Positions 1 to 8,497 are shown, counted from the stretch's first letter. The stretch is DNA of 36,397 nt from Bacteroidia bacterium (GCA_021153285.1 JAGKTT010000019.1:1-36397); one strand, 5' to 3'. Notes: generated from the sequence alone by a model not told the origin. Numbers and translations: made by a program.

Positions 1-33
1 CTTGCGAGTGCCTCGTCCTAACATCCTCAGCTA

Positions 34-147
34 ACCCGTTGAGCGGGAAATCATCATTTGGCAGCACTCCAGTCGCTCAACGGGTATGGAATCAGCACCA
101 ATGAGCGGCCGGAGGCCATTGCAAGCCAGTTTTTCCGCTCAACGGGT
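34..147. repeat. Double-hairpin dispersed repeat, copy 1
   Basis: Two successive hairpins share the arm CCCGTTGAGCG / CGCTCAACGGG. The first has arms near 34-45 and 74-85. In the second, the left arm is decayed (TGAGCGG near 102-108) and the right arm is intact (136-147). The same layout, with similar spacing and loop sequence (CACTCCAG before the second arm of hairpin 1), recurs in the same orientation at 27667-27780. It is non-coding and resembles a REP/BIME-type element; its function is not known. Confidence 0.75.
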
Positions 148-190
148 CGTTTCTGAAAGCGGCCCAGTGTTATGATAGACCCCGAACAGC

Positions 191-464
191 CGGGATTTTA
201 CGTTGAGCCCTTAGACACATACTTTTGCGACTGATCCTTCAATGCGAATGTAAAGGCATTCAGAGTGCAGTTCAGAGGTGTCAAAGATATATCATTCTTT
301 ATCTTCAGGTTGGCTAAGATCTTTGCGTAGTATAGGGCAACGGAGCTGGCCATAAATAAGCCTGATTTTCTGGCCGGAGATCGATTCTTTCGCTGCTTGG
401 CCAGATTTAGCCACGATTTTCTGGCCACGATTGAAAATAAGCGGGATTTTACGTTGAGCCCTTA
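191..464. repeat. Segment bounded by 23-bp direct repeats
   Basis: A 23-bp sequence beginning CGGGATTTTACGTTGAGCCC occurs perfectly at 191-213 and 442-464. Between the copies, GATTTTCTGGCC appears twice (364-375 and 415-426). Two minus-strand open frames of 76 and 81 codons cross the segment, but I recognise neither and their repetitive make-up argues against real genes. It could be a decayed mobile-element end or a duplication scar. Nothing else supportable lies in 1-689 apart from the hairpin repeat and the promoter. Confidence 0.5.
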
Positions 465-672
465 AGAGTGAGATCGAGGCACTGCCATCACTTATATAAA
501 GCAAATAAGGCTCGCCGCATCCCGCGGGGAACCTCATCTAACCACATAATTAATAACACTAAAACTAATAACCAATGAGTTGTAAGAACCTGAGAATGAT
601 TCTCTGATCAACTCGTGTGCAAAGGTAAGGCGATTTTTGAAAGCGGCATAATGTTTTCTGTTAAGTTTTTGT

Positions 673-680
673 TACATTTG
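673..680 (+). promoter_or_regulatory. Bacteroidota-type -7 element (response regulator gene)
   Basis: TACATTTG matches the TAnnTTTG -7 consensus. Transcription would start near 687, only a few bases before the candidate ATG codons at 690 and 699, so the mRNA would be nearly leaderless. Confidence 0.5.
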
Positions 681-689
681 TGTGATAAT

Positions 690-1388
690 ATGAAATTTAT
701 GGAAAAGAAACTGCTAATAGTGGACGACGAGGCCGGAATCCGTGAAATTCTACAGTTCAATCTGGAGAATGCCGGATATGTTGTGGATACGGCCGCATCA
801 GCCGAGGAAGCTCTTGAAAAGCTTGGTGCTCAGCACTCTCTGATACTGCTGGATGTGATGATGGGTGGAATGTCCGGTCTGGAAATGGCAAAGGTTCTGC
901 GTGAAAAAGAGAATCAGATCCCGATCATCTTCCTTACTGCCAAGACCGATCCGGATGATCTTCTGGCCGGCTTTTCTGCAGGAGGGGATGATTATATACC
1001 GAAGCCTTTCTCGATACTTGAGGTGATTGCCCGTGTCAAGGCCGTCCTGAAGCGAAGTGCTGTAGCGGCTGCTCCGGCTGAGCCGGATGGCAGATGGATT
1101 GAAGTGGGAGCTGTAAAGATAGATATCCAGCAGAAGTTGGTCTATGTGGATGGAGAACTGGTGGTTTTTTCCAAGAAGGAATTCGAGATTCTATCCTTCC
1201 TTGCTGCACATCCGGGACAGATCTACTCACGCGAAAACATAATTGATGAGCTATGGAAGGACGCACCTTATGTCCTGGACAGGACTGTCGATGTGCATAT
1301 TGCCCGTATCAGGAGCAAGCTCGGAATCCGCAAGAATTATCTCATAAACCGCACTGGCTACGGCTATGTGTTCAATGCCGCTGAATAA
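690..1388 (+). CDS. OmpR/PhoB-family response regulator
   Basis: Cytoplasmic DNA-binding response regulator of about 230 residues. Numbered from the second ATG (699), the receiver domain fills residues 1-115 with acidic pocket D9-D10, phospho-acceptor D52 in LILLDVMM and the conserved K102 in the KPF motif. A winged-helix Trans_reg_C domain follows (about 125-228) with the typical VDVHIARIRSKL recognition-helix region and GYGY hairpin. An upstream GTG at 615 is open in frame but precedes the likely promoter, so 690 or 699 is the better start. The stop overlaps the ATG of the histidine kinase by one base, so the two form a two-component operon. Targets cannot be told from the window. Confidence 0.93.
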   Translation: MKFMEKKLLIVDDEAGIREILQFNLENAGYVVDTAASAEEALEKLGAQHSLILLDVMMGGMSGLEMAKVLREKENQIPIIFLTAKTDPDDLLAGFSAGGDDYIPKPFSILEVIARVKAVLKRSAVAAAPAEPDGRWIEVGAVKIDIQQKLVYVDGELVVFSKKEFEILSFLAAHPGQIYSRENIIDELWKDAPYVLDRTVDVHIARIRSKLGIRKNYLINRTGYGYVFNAAE

Positions 1389-2194
1389 TGCAATATCTCT
1401 GGATCTATATCGTTGCCGCTGTGGCAGTGCTGGCTCTTGCGCTGGCTGGAATCATATTCTGGAAGGTGAGGAAGAATGTAGCGGAGGCCGAAGCCCGTCA
1501 GAAAAGCAAGCTTAAAAAGCAGATGACGAGCAATATCGCTCACGAACTCCGTACCCCCGTGACCACTATCCGTGGCTATCTGGAGACACTTATCGCTTGT
1601 CCTGATATGCCAGCTGAAAAGAAGAATGAGTTTATTGAAAAGGCTTACAATCAGACACTTCGCCTTACTGAACTCATTACCGATATGTCTCTCATCAGCA
1701 AGATGGAAGAAAAGTCAGCAAAATTCAGAAAGGAGAATATCGATCTTTACGATGTGGCAAATGAAGTCTTTGCCGAGTTTGAAGACCGCATAATCGCGCA
1801 GAAGGTAAAGGTGGAGAATATGCTCAGTTCCGGAACTGTTCTGACAGGTAACAGGACTTTGGTCTATACTATTCTCAGAAACCTTGTCGAGAACAGTCTC
1901 AAGTATGCCGGTGATGACATAACCATCCATCTGGAATGCTACAGCACTATCGAGAAATTCTGCTATCTCACTTATTATGACACTGGAGAAGGCGTGCCAC
2001 AGGAACATCTTGAAAACATATTCGAGCGTTTCTACCGCATAGAAGAAGGCCGTACCCGCGATGTCGGCGGATCCGGCCTCGGACTTTCCATTGTGAAGAA
2101 TGCCGTGAAGTTCCACGGAGGCGACATAAGTGTCATCAACCGTCAGTGGGGAGGACTTCAGTTCTTCTTCTCGCTCCGTCGTCAGGAAGACTAA
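1388..2194 (+). CDS. Membrane histidine kinase, no periplasmic sensor domain
   Basis: A 268-residue sensor kinase translationally coupled to the response regulator (TAATG overlap). It has one N-terminal transmembrane helix (about residues 4-26), a short linker, and a HisKA domain with the phosphorylated H52 in IAHELRTP. The HATPase_c domain shows the N box (N165, N169 in NLVENSLKYA), G1 box DTGEG (198-202), F box FERFYRI and G2 box GGSGLGLS (227-234), so it should be catalytically competent. It lacks the second helix, periplasmic loop, HAMP and PAS domains of longer PhoR or RprX-like kinases. Its signal is therefore probably sensed in the membrane, in the cytoplasm, or through a partner. Confidence 0.93.
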   Translation: MQYLWIYIVAAVAVLALALAGIIFWKVRKNVAEAEARQKSKLKKQMTSNIAHELRTPVTTIRGYLETLIACPDMPAEKKNEFIEKAYNQTLRLTELITDMSLISKMEEKSAKFRKENIDLYDVANEVFAEFEDRIIAQKVKVENMLSSGTVLTGNRTLVYTILRNLVENSLKYAGDDITIHLECYSTIEKFCYLTYYDTGEGVPQEHLENIFERFYRIEEGRTRDVGGSGLGLSIVKNAVKFHGGDISVINRQWGGLQFFFSLRRQED

Positions 2195-2196
2195 GC

Positions 2197-3135
2197 TTAA
2201 TTTCCTTTAACTACATTCCCAGACTCATACATATTGACGGGTTCTGCATTTCCGTAATATGTGAGTTTGCTTGTCCTTGAAACACTGTATTTCAAGGATT
2301 TCTCAGCATATACTGATGCTGTACTTGCTCCCGACAGCTCCAGTATTACATCCGAAGCAATGAAATTTCTGGTATTGATCTTACACGATCCTGAGCCTTC
2401 AAGGTCAAGCCTTGAACCTTTTCCATCAAGCTTTACCACTGAGGCACCGGAACATTCCACATTTCCATCCAGGATATCTCCGTTATTGGTGAATTTGCTC
2501 GCTCCGGAACATTCGATGTCGCACTTTGCAATATTTCCGCTATTGATGAATGAACTGGCTCCGCTTATATTGCATTCAAGTTCTTGTGCTGATATATTCA
2601 GATTACCATTTGATGCTCCGCTGAATTCTACCTCCAGGCTGTTTGTAACTGTTCCCGAGACAGAAGCCTTGCTTGCGCCCGAGCAGGTCAGGTCCAGATT
2701 CCGGCACTGTAGTTTAAGATCGGAAACAGTGGCCGCTACACTTGCCGCTACCCGGACATCATCCCCTGTGAAATCTCCATCAAAGAATACCCCTGCGCCT
2801 CCTCCTGTCGTAATTATTTCATCTACCCTGTCCATTTCCAGATAGACGTGGATGTGAGGCTGGTTTCCTCTTTTGAATTTGTTCGGTAAGTCATTCAGTC
2901 CAAGACGGAGTTTCGATTCGCTTCCGCTATACTTTACCCTCAGATGCTTCTCATAATCGCTTTCGTAAACGATTGTCACCTTTCCGGAAGTACCCTCTGT
3001 AATATGAATCTGATACAGAAATCCCGATTCGATCCTGGTAATCTCCCCGAATTCATAGACCTTGGTCTTTTCCTCTGCCATCAGTCCGAAAACCGATATC
3101 GCAGCCAATGCAATTGTCAAAAACAACCTTTTCAT
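2197..3135 (-). CDS. Head-GIN domain (DUF2807) exported protein
   Basis: A 312-residue protein with an N-terminal signal peptide (MKRLFLTIALAAISVFGLMA, cleavage near residue 20). The rest is a repetitive beta-structure with many recurrences of an SGAS motif, as in the putative auto-transporter adhesin head-GIN family. ATG at 3135 is chosen because the signal peptide starts there; an upstream in-frame start would run into the preceding gene. It lies 13 bp after the anti-sigma-like gene and is presumably its co-transcribed third member. In Bacteroidales such proteins often accompany an ECF sigma and a small membrane protein; their molecular role is not established. It ends tail-to-tail with the kinase, 2 bp apart. 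Confidence 0.85.
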   Translation of the reverse strand: MKRLFLTIALAAISVFGLMAEEKTKVYEFGEITRIESGFLYQIHITEGTSGKVTIVYESDYEKHLRVKYSGSESKLRLGLNDLPNKFKRGNQPHIHVYLEMDRVDEIITTGGGAGVFFDGDFTGDDVRVAASVAATVSDLKLQCRNLDLTCSGASKASVSGTVTNSLEVEFSGASNGNLNISAQELECNISGASSFINSGNIAKCDIECSGASKFTNNGDILDGNVECSGASVVKLDGKGSRLDLEGSGSCKINTRNFIASDVILELSGASTASVYAEKSLKYSVSRTSKLTYYGNAEPVNMYESGNVVKGN

Positions 3136-3148
3136 AATCTTGTCCGTT

Positions 3149-3607
3149 TTAGTATAAATGTATGTATTGATCATATATCTGTTCCAACGCCCTGTATTTA
3201 CAGTCATAATATTCCTTCAGAATCTCTTTCTTGGCCTTGACCCCCATCTCATCAGGAAGCTGTTCTTCCAAAGGAATCGATTCTGAGACCACTACCCTGA
3301 TCGTATTCATAACTTCGTCTATAAATTCCGGTGAAGTTTCCGATAATGCTGTGATTATCTCCAGCTCCTTGGCAGCTAGTTTCCTATGGTGATTCTCTAT
3401 ATCGGCAGCCAGATTGCGAGGTATAAAGCATACTGCAATCGCTGCCGCAGCCGCCATTGACGAGATGGTCAACGAGATTGTCCTTATTCGGCGACGGCGT
3501 TTTTCCGCATTCAGCTTCTTCAGGAAAACAGTCCGGCTTCCTTCCGGTACGGGAATGACGTCGAATTCATCGATATTCTCCTTGATATATTTCTCAATTC
3601 CGTTCAT
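3149..3607 (-). CDS. Anti-sigma-factor-like single-pass membrane protein
   Basis: A 152-residue protein: about 40 N-terminal residues with a basic patch (KRRRRIR), one transmembrane helix (about residues 45-63, alanine-rich), and an extracytoplasmic helical charged tail. Its ATG overlaps the end of the ECF sigma gene by 14 bp, so the two are translationally coupled. Position and topology suggest it binds the sigma factor at the membrane. It has no clear zinc-finger (HxxxCxxC) anti-sigma motif, so the role is inferred from context. Confidence 0.6.
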   Translation of the reverse strand: MNGIEKYIKENIDEFDVIPVPEGSRTVFLKKLNAEKRRRRIRTISLTISSMAAAAAIAVCFIPRNLAADIENHHRKLAAKELEIITALSETSPEFIDEVMNTIRVVVSESIPLEEQLPDEMGVKAKKEILKEYYDCKYRALEQIYDQYIHLY

Positions 3608-4094
3608 ATCCAGCTTTCTTTACGGCCTCAGCCAATAATTTTCTGCCTCTCATATACAGACTCCTTATGGTATTTTCCTTACTTCCTGTTATCTGGGCAA
3701 TCTCTTGATAATCAAATCCTTCAAACAGGTGTAGCGACAGGATTGCCCGGTAATGATCCGGAAGCGATGCCAGTGCTTTCATAATCTGGCCAGCATTGTA
3801 TCTGCCTTCATCTGAAGGAGATTCTTCTAGTGCCGGATCTTCATAGCCTTCCAGAAGTTCATTCCATCTGCTTTTTTCTCTTAACCAGTCTATGGACTTC
3901 CTGATGCATACGCTCGTCAGCCATCTGGAAAGGTCTCTGATCTGCTCCTTATGTCTTAACTTCCAATATTGGAGCAGGGTGTCGTGCATTATTTCCTCGG
4001 CATCACTACTGCTGCCCGTGATACGCAGACTTATATTATAAAGCCTGCGGCAGTGTGAGTCGTACACCTGTTCTATGTCAATAGTGTCTTTCAT
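3594..4094 (-). CDS. ECF-family RNA polymerase sigma factor
   Basis: A 166-residue sigma-70 family protein with only regions 2 and 4. Region 2 spans about residues 8-75 (SDAEEIMHDTLLQYW is the -10 recognition helix area). Region 4 spans about 105-160, with LPDHYRAILSLHLFEGFDYQEIA and the helix-turn-helix KENTIRSLYMRGR. The start is the ATG at 4094; a TTG three bases upstream is unlikely. It shares a 92-bp divergent promoter region with the GH3 gene. It probably drives its own operon with the anti-sigma and head-GIN genes. Confidence 0.9.
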   Translation of the reverse strand: MKDTIDIEQVYDSHCRRLYNISLRITGSSSDAEEIMHDTLLQYWKLRHKEQIRDLSRWLTSVCIRKSIDWLREKSRWNELLEGYEDPALEESPSDEGRYNAGQIMKALASLPDHYRAILSLHLFEGFDYQEIAQITGSKENTIRSLYMRGRKLLAEAVKKAGYERN

Positions 4095-4140
4095 CAAGTT
4101 TCGTTTTCACCTTTATGACGATGGATTTTGCCGAGTGTTG

Positions 4141-4148
4141 CAAATATA
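4141..4148 (-). promoter_or_regulatory. -7 element for the ECF sigma operon
   Basis: CAAATATA on the plus strand reads TATATTTG on the minus strand, matching TAnnTTTG about 47 bp upstream of the sigma ATG. Confidence 0.5.
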
Positions 4149-4162
4149 TTATATAAATTTTC

Positions 4163-4170
4163 TAAATTTG
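4163..4170 (+). promoter_or_regulatory. -7 element for the GH3 gene
   Basis: TAAATTTG lies 16 bp before the GH3 ATG, with a TTG at 4138-4140 as a possible -33 element. It is divergent from the sigma-operon promoter. Confidence 0.55.
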
Positions 4171-4186
4171 GGAAAATTCGAAACTT

Positions 4187-6394
4187 ATGAAACGCATTCT
4201 ATTCTTTTCCATCACTCTGATGACTGCAATTTCAGCATTCGCGCAGAATTATCCTTATCAGGATCCTTCCCTCAGTCCGGAAGAAAGAGCCAATGACCTT
4301 CTGGGACGTCTGAGCGTGGAGCAGAAGATTCTGCTGATGGACTATGACTCTCCGGAAATTCCGGAATTCGGCATCAGAAAATACAATTGGTGGAACGAGG
4401 CTCTGCACGGCTCGGCCCGTAACGGACTCGCTACAGTCTTCCCTCAGTCCATCGGAATGGCTGCCAGCTGGGACGACGAACTTCTTCAGCAGGTTTTCGA
4501 TGTAGCCTCGACCGAACAGAGAATCAAGTTCAGCATTGCCCGGGAAGGGGAGGGAGTGCAGCGTTATCACGGACTTTCAGTCTGGACTCCTAATATCAAT
4601 ATCTTCCGTGACCCGCGATGGGGAAGGGGACAGGAAACCTACGGTGAGGACCCATATCTGACTACCATTATGGGACGTGCTGTAGTGAACGGTCTCCAGG
4701 GTGACGGTTCTCAGAAATATGACAAGCTCCACGCCTGTCTGAAGCATTTCGCCATCCACAGCGGACCTGAGTACGAACGCCACATTTTCGATGTCGAGGA
4801 ACTGTCCTGGAGAGACCTTAACGAGACCTATCTCTATGCATTCGAACGCCTGGTGAAAACCACTGATGTAAAGGAGATTATGTGTGCGTACAATGCTTAC
4901 GAAGGCAAGCCTTGCTGCGGCAGCGACAAGCTTCTGATCAAGATTCTTCGCGAGCAGTGGGGCTTCGACGGAATGGTAGTGACCGATTGCTGGGCTGTTC
5001 ACGATTTCTTCAATGAAGGCTGTCATAATATCTTCCCGAACGATCCCCCTTCTGCTACAGCCAATTCAGTCCGCAGCGGTGCAGACCTTGAATGTGGTGA
5101 TTCTTTCCACACACTCGGTGAGGCGTTGAAGGCCGGTAAGATCACTGAAACAGAGATTGACAGGGCTGTGTTCCGTATTCTGAAAGCCCGTTTCGAACTC
5201 GGAGAAATGGATCCTGAGGAAATGGTTTCGTGGAATTCGATCCCGCGCGACCTTCTCGCCTGCGATCAGCACAATGATCTCGCTCTCCAGATGGCACGAG
5301 AAACAATGACTCTTCTTCAGAACAAGGGTAAGGTGTTGCCATTGTCCAGGAATGCTAAATATGCTGTCGTAGGACCCAATGCGGCTGATTCCCTCGTGAT
5401 GTGGGGCAATTATAACGGCATCCCTCGCAAGACCGTCACTGTTCTCGAAGGCATCACTGCGAAGGTCGGCGCTGAAAATGTAGTATATGCAAGGGGATGC
5501 GAAATCGCCGCAGCATCCGATGATGAGGGAAAATACAGCGAAAGTGAAGGCAATTATCACGATGAGACGCTCTCAATGGCAGAAGAGCAGGAAGCATCAG
5601 CGATGGATATGTCAATCTTTGACGATGTCGATGCAATCATCTATGTCGGTGGCCTTTCGCCAATGCTCGAGGGAGAGGAAATGAGAGTGAACTACAAAGG
5701 CTTCAAGGGTGGAGACAGAACCTCTATCGAACTACCTGAGACTCAGAGAAAATATATTGCAGAGCTCGCAAAGACCGGAAAACCGATTGTGTTCGTTCAT
5801 CTTTCAGGCTCTGCTGTAGCTCTTGCTCCTGAAGCTGAAATCTGTGATGCTATCCTGCAGGGATGGTATGCGGGTCAGCAGGGAGGTACAGCGATCGCAG
5901 ATGTTCTTTTCGGAGATTACAATCCGGCAGGACGACTTCCGGTGACTTTCTATGCATCAGATGCGGACCTTCCTGACTTCGGTGATTATGATATGCCAGG
6001 TCATACCTACAGATATTTCCAGGGCAAGCCTCTCTTCCCGTTCGGCCACGGACTCAGCTTCAGCAAGTTCAAATACAGAAGGGCTAAAGTGAAGAATGAT
6101 GTGCTCAGGATCCCTGTGAAGAATGCCAGCCGCAGGGATGGTGACGAAATCGTTCAGGTATATATCAGGAAGGCTGATGATGTGGACGGACCTCTGAAAA
6201 GCCTACGCGGATTCAAGAGAGTCCATATCAAAGCAAGAAAGAAGGTAGTGGTGGAGATTCCGCTTTCAGCAGAAAACATCGATCTTTTCAATCCTCAGAC
6301 CGGTAAGATGGAGGCCGCATCAGGAGAATATATCATCTATTACGGTGGAACATCCGACATCTCAAAACTGAGAAAACTGAGAATCAGGATTTAA
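4187..6394 (+). CDS. Secreted GH3 glycosidase (probable beta-xylosidase type)
   Basis: A 735-residue glycoside hydrolase family 3 enzyme with a signal peptide (residues 1-19, ending AFAQ), so periplasmic or surface-exposed. The N-terminal TIM-barrel domain carries WWNEALHG (68-75), RDPRWGRGQETYGEDP (141-156), LKHF and the predicted nucleophile D267 in VVTDCWAV. The alpha/beta sandwich domain follows (about 370-600), then a C-terminal fibronectin-III-like domain (about 630-735). No PA14 insert is seen. The WWNEALHG motif is typical of the xylosidase/arabinosidase branch, so an exo-acting beta-xylosidase is the best guess; beta-glucosidase cannot be excluded. It has no SusCD neighbours and ends with a 4-bp tail-to-tail overlap with the LuxR-type gene. 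Confidence 0.9.
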   Translation: MKRILFFSITLMTAISAFAQNYPYQDPSLSPEERANDLLGRLSVEQKILLMDYDSPEIPEFGIRKYNWWNEALHGSARNGLATVFPQSIGMAASWDDELLQQVFDVASTEQRIKFSIAREGEGVQRYHGLSVWTPNINIFRDPRWGRGQETYGEDPYLTTIMGRAVVNGLQGDGSQKYDKLHACLKHFAIHSGPEYERHIFDVEELSWRDLNETYLYAFERLVKTTDVKEIMCAYNAYEGKPCCGSDKLLIKILREQWGFDGMVVTDCWAVHDFFNEGCHNIFPNDPPSATANSVRSGADLECGDSFHTLGEALKAGKITETEIDRAVFRILKARFELGEMDPEEMVSWNSIPRDLLACDQHNDLALQMARETMTLLQNKGKVLPLSRNAKYAVVGPNAADSLVMWGNYNGIPRKTVTVLEGITAKVGAENVVYARGCEIAAASDDEGKYSESEGNYHDETLSMAEEQEASAMDMSIFDDVDAIIYVGGLSPMLEGEEMRVNYKGFKGGDRTSIELPETQRKYIAELAKTGKPIVFVHLSGSAVALAPEAEICDAILQGWYAGQQGGTAIADVLFGDYNPAGRLPVTFYASDADLPDFGDYDMPGHTYRYFQGKPLFPFGHGLSFSKFKYRRAKVKNDVLRIPVKNASRRDGDEIVQVYIRKADDVDGPLKSLRGFKRVHIKARKKVVVEIPLSAENIDLFNPQTGKMEAASGEYIIYYGGTSDISKLRKLRIRI

Positions 6395-6972
6395 ATATCA
6401 TTGATATCGATCAGGCCGGACAAGACAGCGTGGATGGTCAGCTTGCCGATGGAGCGGGTCTGGAGCTTTTCGCAGATATTGTTCCGGTGGAAGATGACAG
6501 TAGGCAGAGAAACTCCCAGTTTCTCTGCTATTTCTTTATTGATCAGTCCCTTGACCATAAGGATCAATACCTCCTGTTCGCGTGGTGACAGCTCGTTTTC
6601 GCTACTCTTCCGGCGTTCCTCCATCCGCTCCTCGTATCTGCTTACCAGCTGCATCTGCAGGATTCTGTTCTGGAGTTCGCCCTCACCGAGTGACAGATCC
6701 AGTACGCTGAATCCCTCTTTGATGAATCTGTGACCTGCCCCTTCGTGAAGGACAGTTGTCCGATTTTTCAGAGTGACGAATTCGTCGATATATCTGAAGA
6801 GTATGTCAGAATCGACAAAGAAATGTATGAAATGTCTGTTCGAGTCAGCTATGAACCTGTCCATAGTATTGTACAGATGGATCTCCACATTACCGAATGT
6901 ATCCCAGAGGATACTTCGTAATGCGATGCCGCTCAAGGTGTTACGGTCAATTATTGCTATGCAGGGTGTCAT
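6391..6972 (-). CDS. LuxR-type transcriptional regulator coupled to trkH
   Basis: A 193-residue protein with a C-terminal LuxR/NarL helix-turn-helix (about residues 127-190: LSPREQEVLILMVKGLINKE and the VSLPTVIFHRNNI recognition helix). The N-terminal 115 residues resemble a decayed receiver domain: they begin IAIIDRN, but I see no convincing phospho-acceptor aspartate and lysine set, so it may not be phosphorylated. Its ATG overlaps the trkH stop by 4 bp, implying co-transcription and translational coupling. A role in potassium or osmotic response is inferred only from this arrangement. Confidence 0.85.
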   Translation of the reverse strand: MTPCIAIIDRNTLSGIALRSILWDTFGNVEIHLYNTMDRFIADSNRHFIHFFVDSDILFRYIDEFVTLKNRTTVLHEGAGHRFIKEGFSVLDLSLGEGELQNRILQMQLVSRYEERMEERRKSSENELSPREQEVLILMVKGLINKEIAEKLGVSLPTVIFHRNNICEKLQTRSIGKLTIHAVLSGLIDINDI

Positions 6973-8420
6973 TTCTGTCGTTTGAATATCATTGATGTAA
7001 CTATCAGGATAGGAAAGATCTCCACGCGTCCAAGGAACATATCTATGGTGAAAATGAACTTGACCATTGGACTGAATCCTGAAAAATTACCCATCGTGCC
7101 GATTGTACCGGTTCCCGGTCCTACGTTGCCGAGCGAGGATATCGTGCCCGAAAATGCATCTCCGATTTCCACTCCGCAGATGAGCAGGATGGTGAATGAA
7201 ATGAAAATGATCAATATATAAAGTACGATATAAAGGAAGACGGAAGATACCGTATTGTCGTTGATGACTTTTCCTCCGATTCTTGTTCTGAACAGCGAGC
7301 TTGGGTGAAGTCTCTTGAGAAAATCTCCCTGGATCGCTTTCAACGCAATATACATTCTGTCAGCCTTGATACCTCCTGTCGTAGAGCCTGCACATCCGCA
7401 ATGCAGTGCTGTAAAGAGCAGGACTGTATTGGCAAGAAGGGGCCACGCAGCATTGTCGGCCTGTCCGAATCCCGTGGTAGTGAGATAGCTTACCGTCTGG
7501 AAGGTAGAGTCAAGGATGGCCCTTCCCCAAGAGTCATATCCTCCCTGAGCTATCAGAGAGAAGGTTATGAGTACGCTGCATATCGCGATGACTCCGAAGT
7601 AATATCTGCTTACCGGATTTTTAAGAGGCTTGAACGACCTTTTGGCAATGATGGCGTATATCACTCCGAAATGCATAGCTGAAAGAGCCATAAAGACTGT
7701 GATGATTATGTCGATCGCTACAGAATCGAAATACATTATGGAGGTGTTCTTTGTGCTGAATCCTCCGGTTGCTACAGTACTGAATGCGTGATTGACAGCA
7801 TCAAACAATGTCATTCCTGCAGCCCATAAGAGAAGGGCCTCGACCATTGTAAGGCCGATATATACGGATACCATCACTTTTGTGACAGTGCTGGTCTTAT
7901 ATCTGTAGCCTTCCTTAGAAAGTGATGAAAGCTCCAGATGCGTAAGTCTGAGCTTTGCCGGGCTGCTGTCGGGGAGTATCATCAGCAGGAATACTATAAC
8001 TCCCAGTCCTCCGATGAAGTGTGTGGATGACCTCCAGAAGAGAAGGCTCTTAGGCAGAGCTTCGATATTTTGCAATATCGTCGAACCTGTCGTAGTATAT
8101 CCGGAAACGCTTTCAAACCAGGCATTTACCAATGTGAATTCTCCTCCCCACAGTACGTATGGCAACATTCCGAATATGAATGAAAGCAGCCAGGACAGCA
8201 CAATGGTCAGGAATCCTGACTGTAAAGTCGTTCTTTCGCTTTTCTTAACGAAGATAAAAGGAAAGGTTCCTGTAATGACAGTAACGAGAAAGCTGATGAA
8301 CAGTGGCGTGAATCCCGGGTCAAATCCGTTGTAAATGGAAATGCCGGTAGATATGAGCATAAAGAAGGCATTGATCAGTAATGCCTTTCCTATATTTGTC
8401 GATATTGACTTTATACTCAT
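6969..8420 (-). CDS. trkH: TrkH/KtrB-family potassium uptake protein
   Basis: A 483-residue inner-membrane protein of the TrkH family with about ten hydrophobic helices and four pore-loop repeats. The four filter-like segments are visible in order: GYTTTGST, TVATGGFST, LTTTGFGQ and LGNVGPGTG, with the glycines needed for a potassium filter. Uptake normally needs a cytosolic TrkA/KtrA gating subunit, which is not in this window. The gene is first of a two-gene operon with the LuxR-type regulator. It is divergent from ferritin across 148 bp. Confidence 0.93.
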   Translation of the reverse strand: MSIKSISTNIGKALLINAFFMLISTGISIYNGFDPGFTPLFISFLVTVITGTFPFIFVKKSERTTLQSGFLTIVLSWLLSFIFGMLPYVLWGGEFTLVNAWFESVSGYTTTGSTILQNIEALPKSLLFWRSSTHFIGGLGVIVFLLMILPDSSPAKLRLTHLELSSLSKEGYRYKTSTVTKVMVSVYIGLTMVEALLLWAAGMTLFDAVNHAFSTVATGGFSTKNTSIMYFDSVAIDIIITVFMALSAMHFGVIYAIIAKRSFKPLKNPVSRYYFGVIAICSVLITFSLIAQGGYDSWGRAILDSTFQTVSYLTTTGFGQADNAAWPLLANTVLLFTALHCGCAGSTTGGIKADRMYIALKAIQGDFLKRLHPSSLFRTRIGGKVINDNTVSSVFLYIVLYILIIFISFTILLICGVEIGDAFSGTISSLGNVGPGTGTIGTMGNFSGFSPMVKFIFTIDMFLGRVEIFPILIVTSMIFKRQK

Positions 8421-8445
8421 TTTGACCAGACAATCTTTTATCCTG

Positions 8446-8453
8446 CAAATATA
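8446..8453 (-). promoter_or_regulatory. -7 element for trkH
   Basis: CAAATATA on the plus strand gives TATATTTG on the minus strand, 26 bp upstream of the trkH ATG. Confidence 0.5.
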
Positions 8454-8497
8454 TATTAAAAATCTTCCTAAACCTTGGGGTTATGCAATTCTTTCGC

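Noticed and set aside
198..537. Two minus-strand open frames (76 and 81 codons) near the left edge
   Set aside because: They overlap each other, cross the repeats, show no recognised motif and lack a convincing start context, so I did not call genes.
2261..2845. A 194-codon plus-strand open frame
   Set aside because: It is antisense to the head-GIN gene, whose signal peptide and SGAS repeats make the minus-strand reading convincing.
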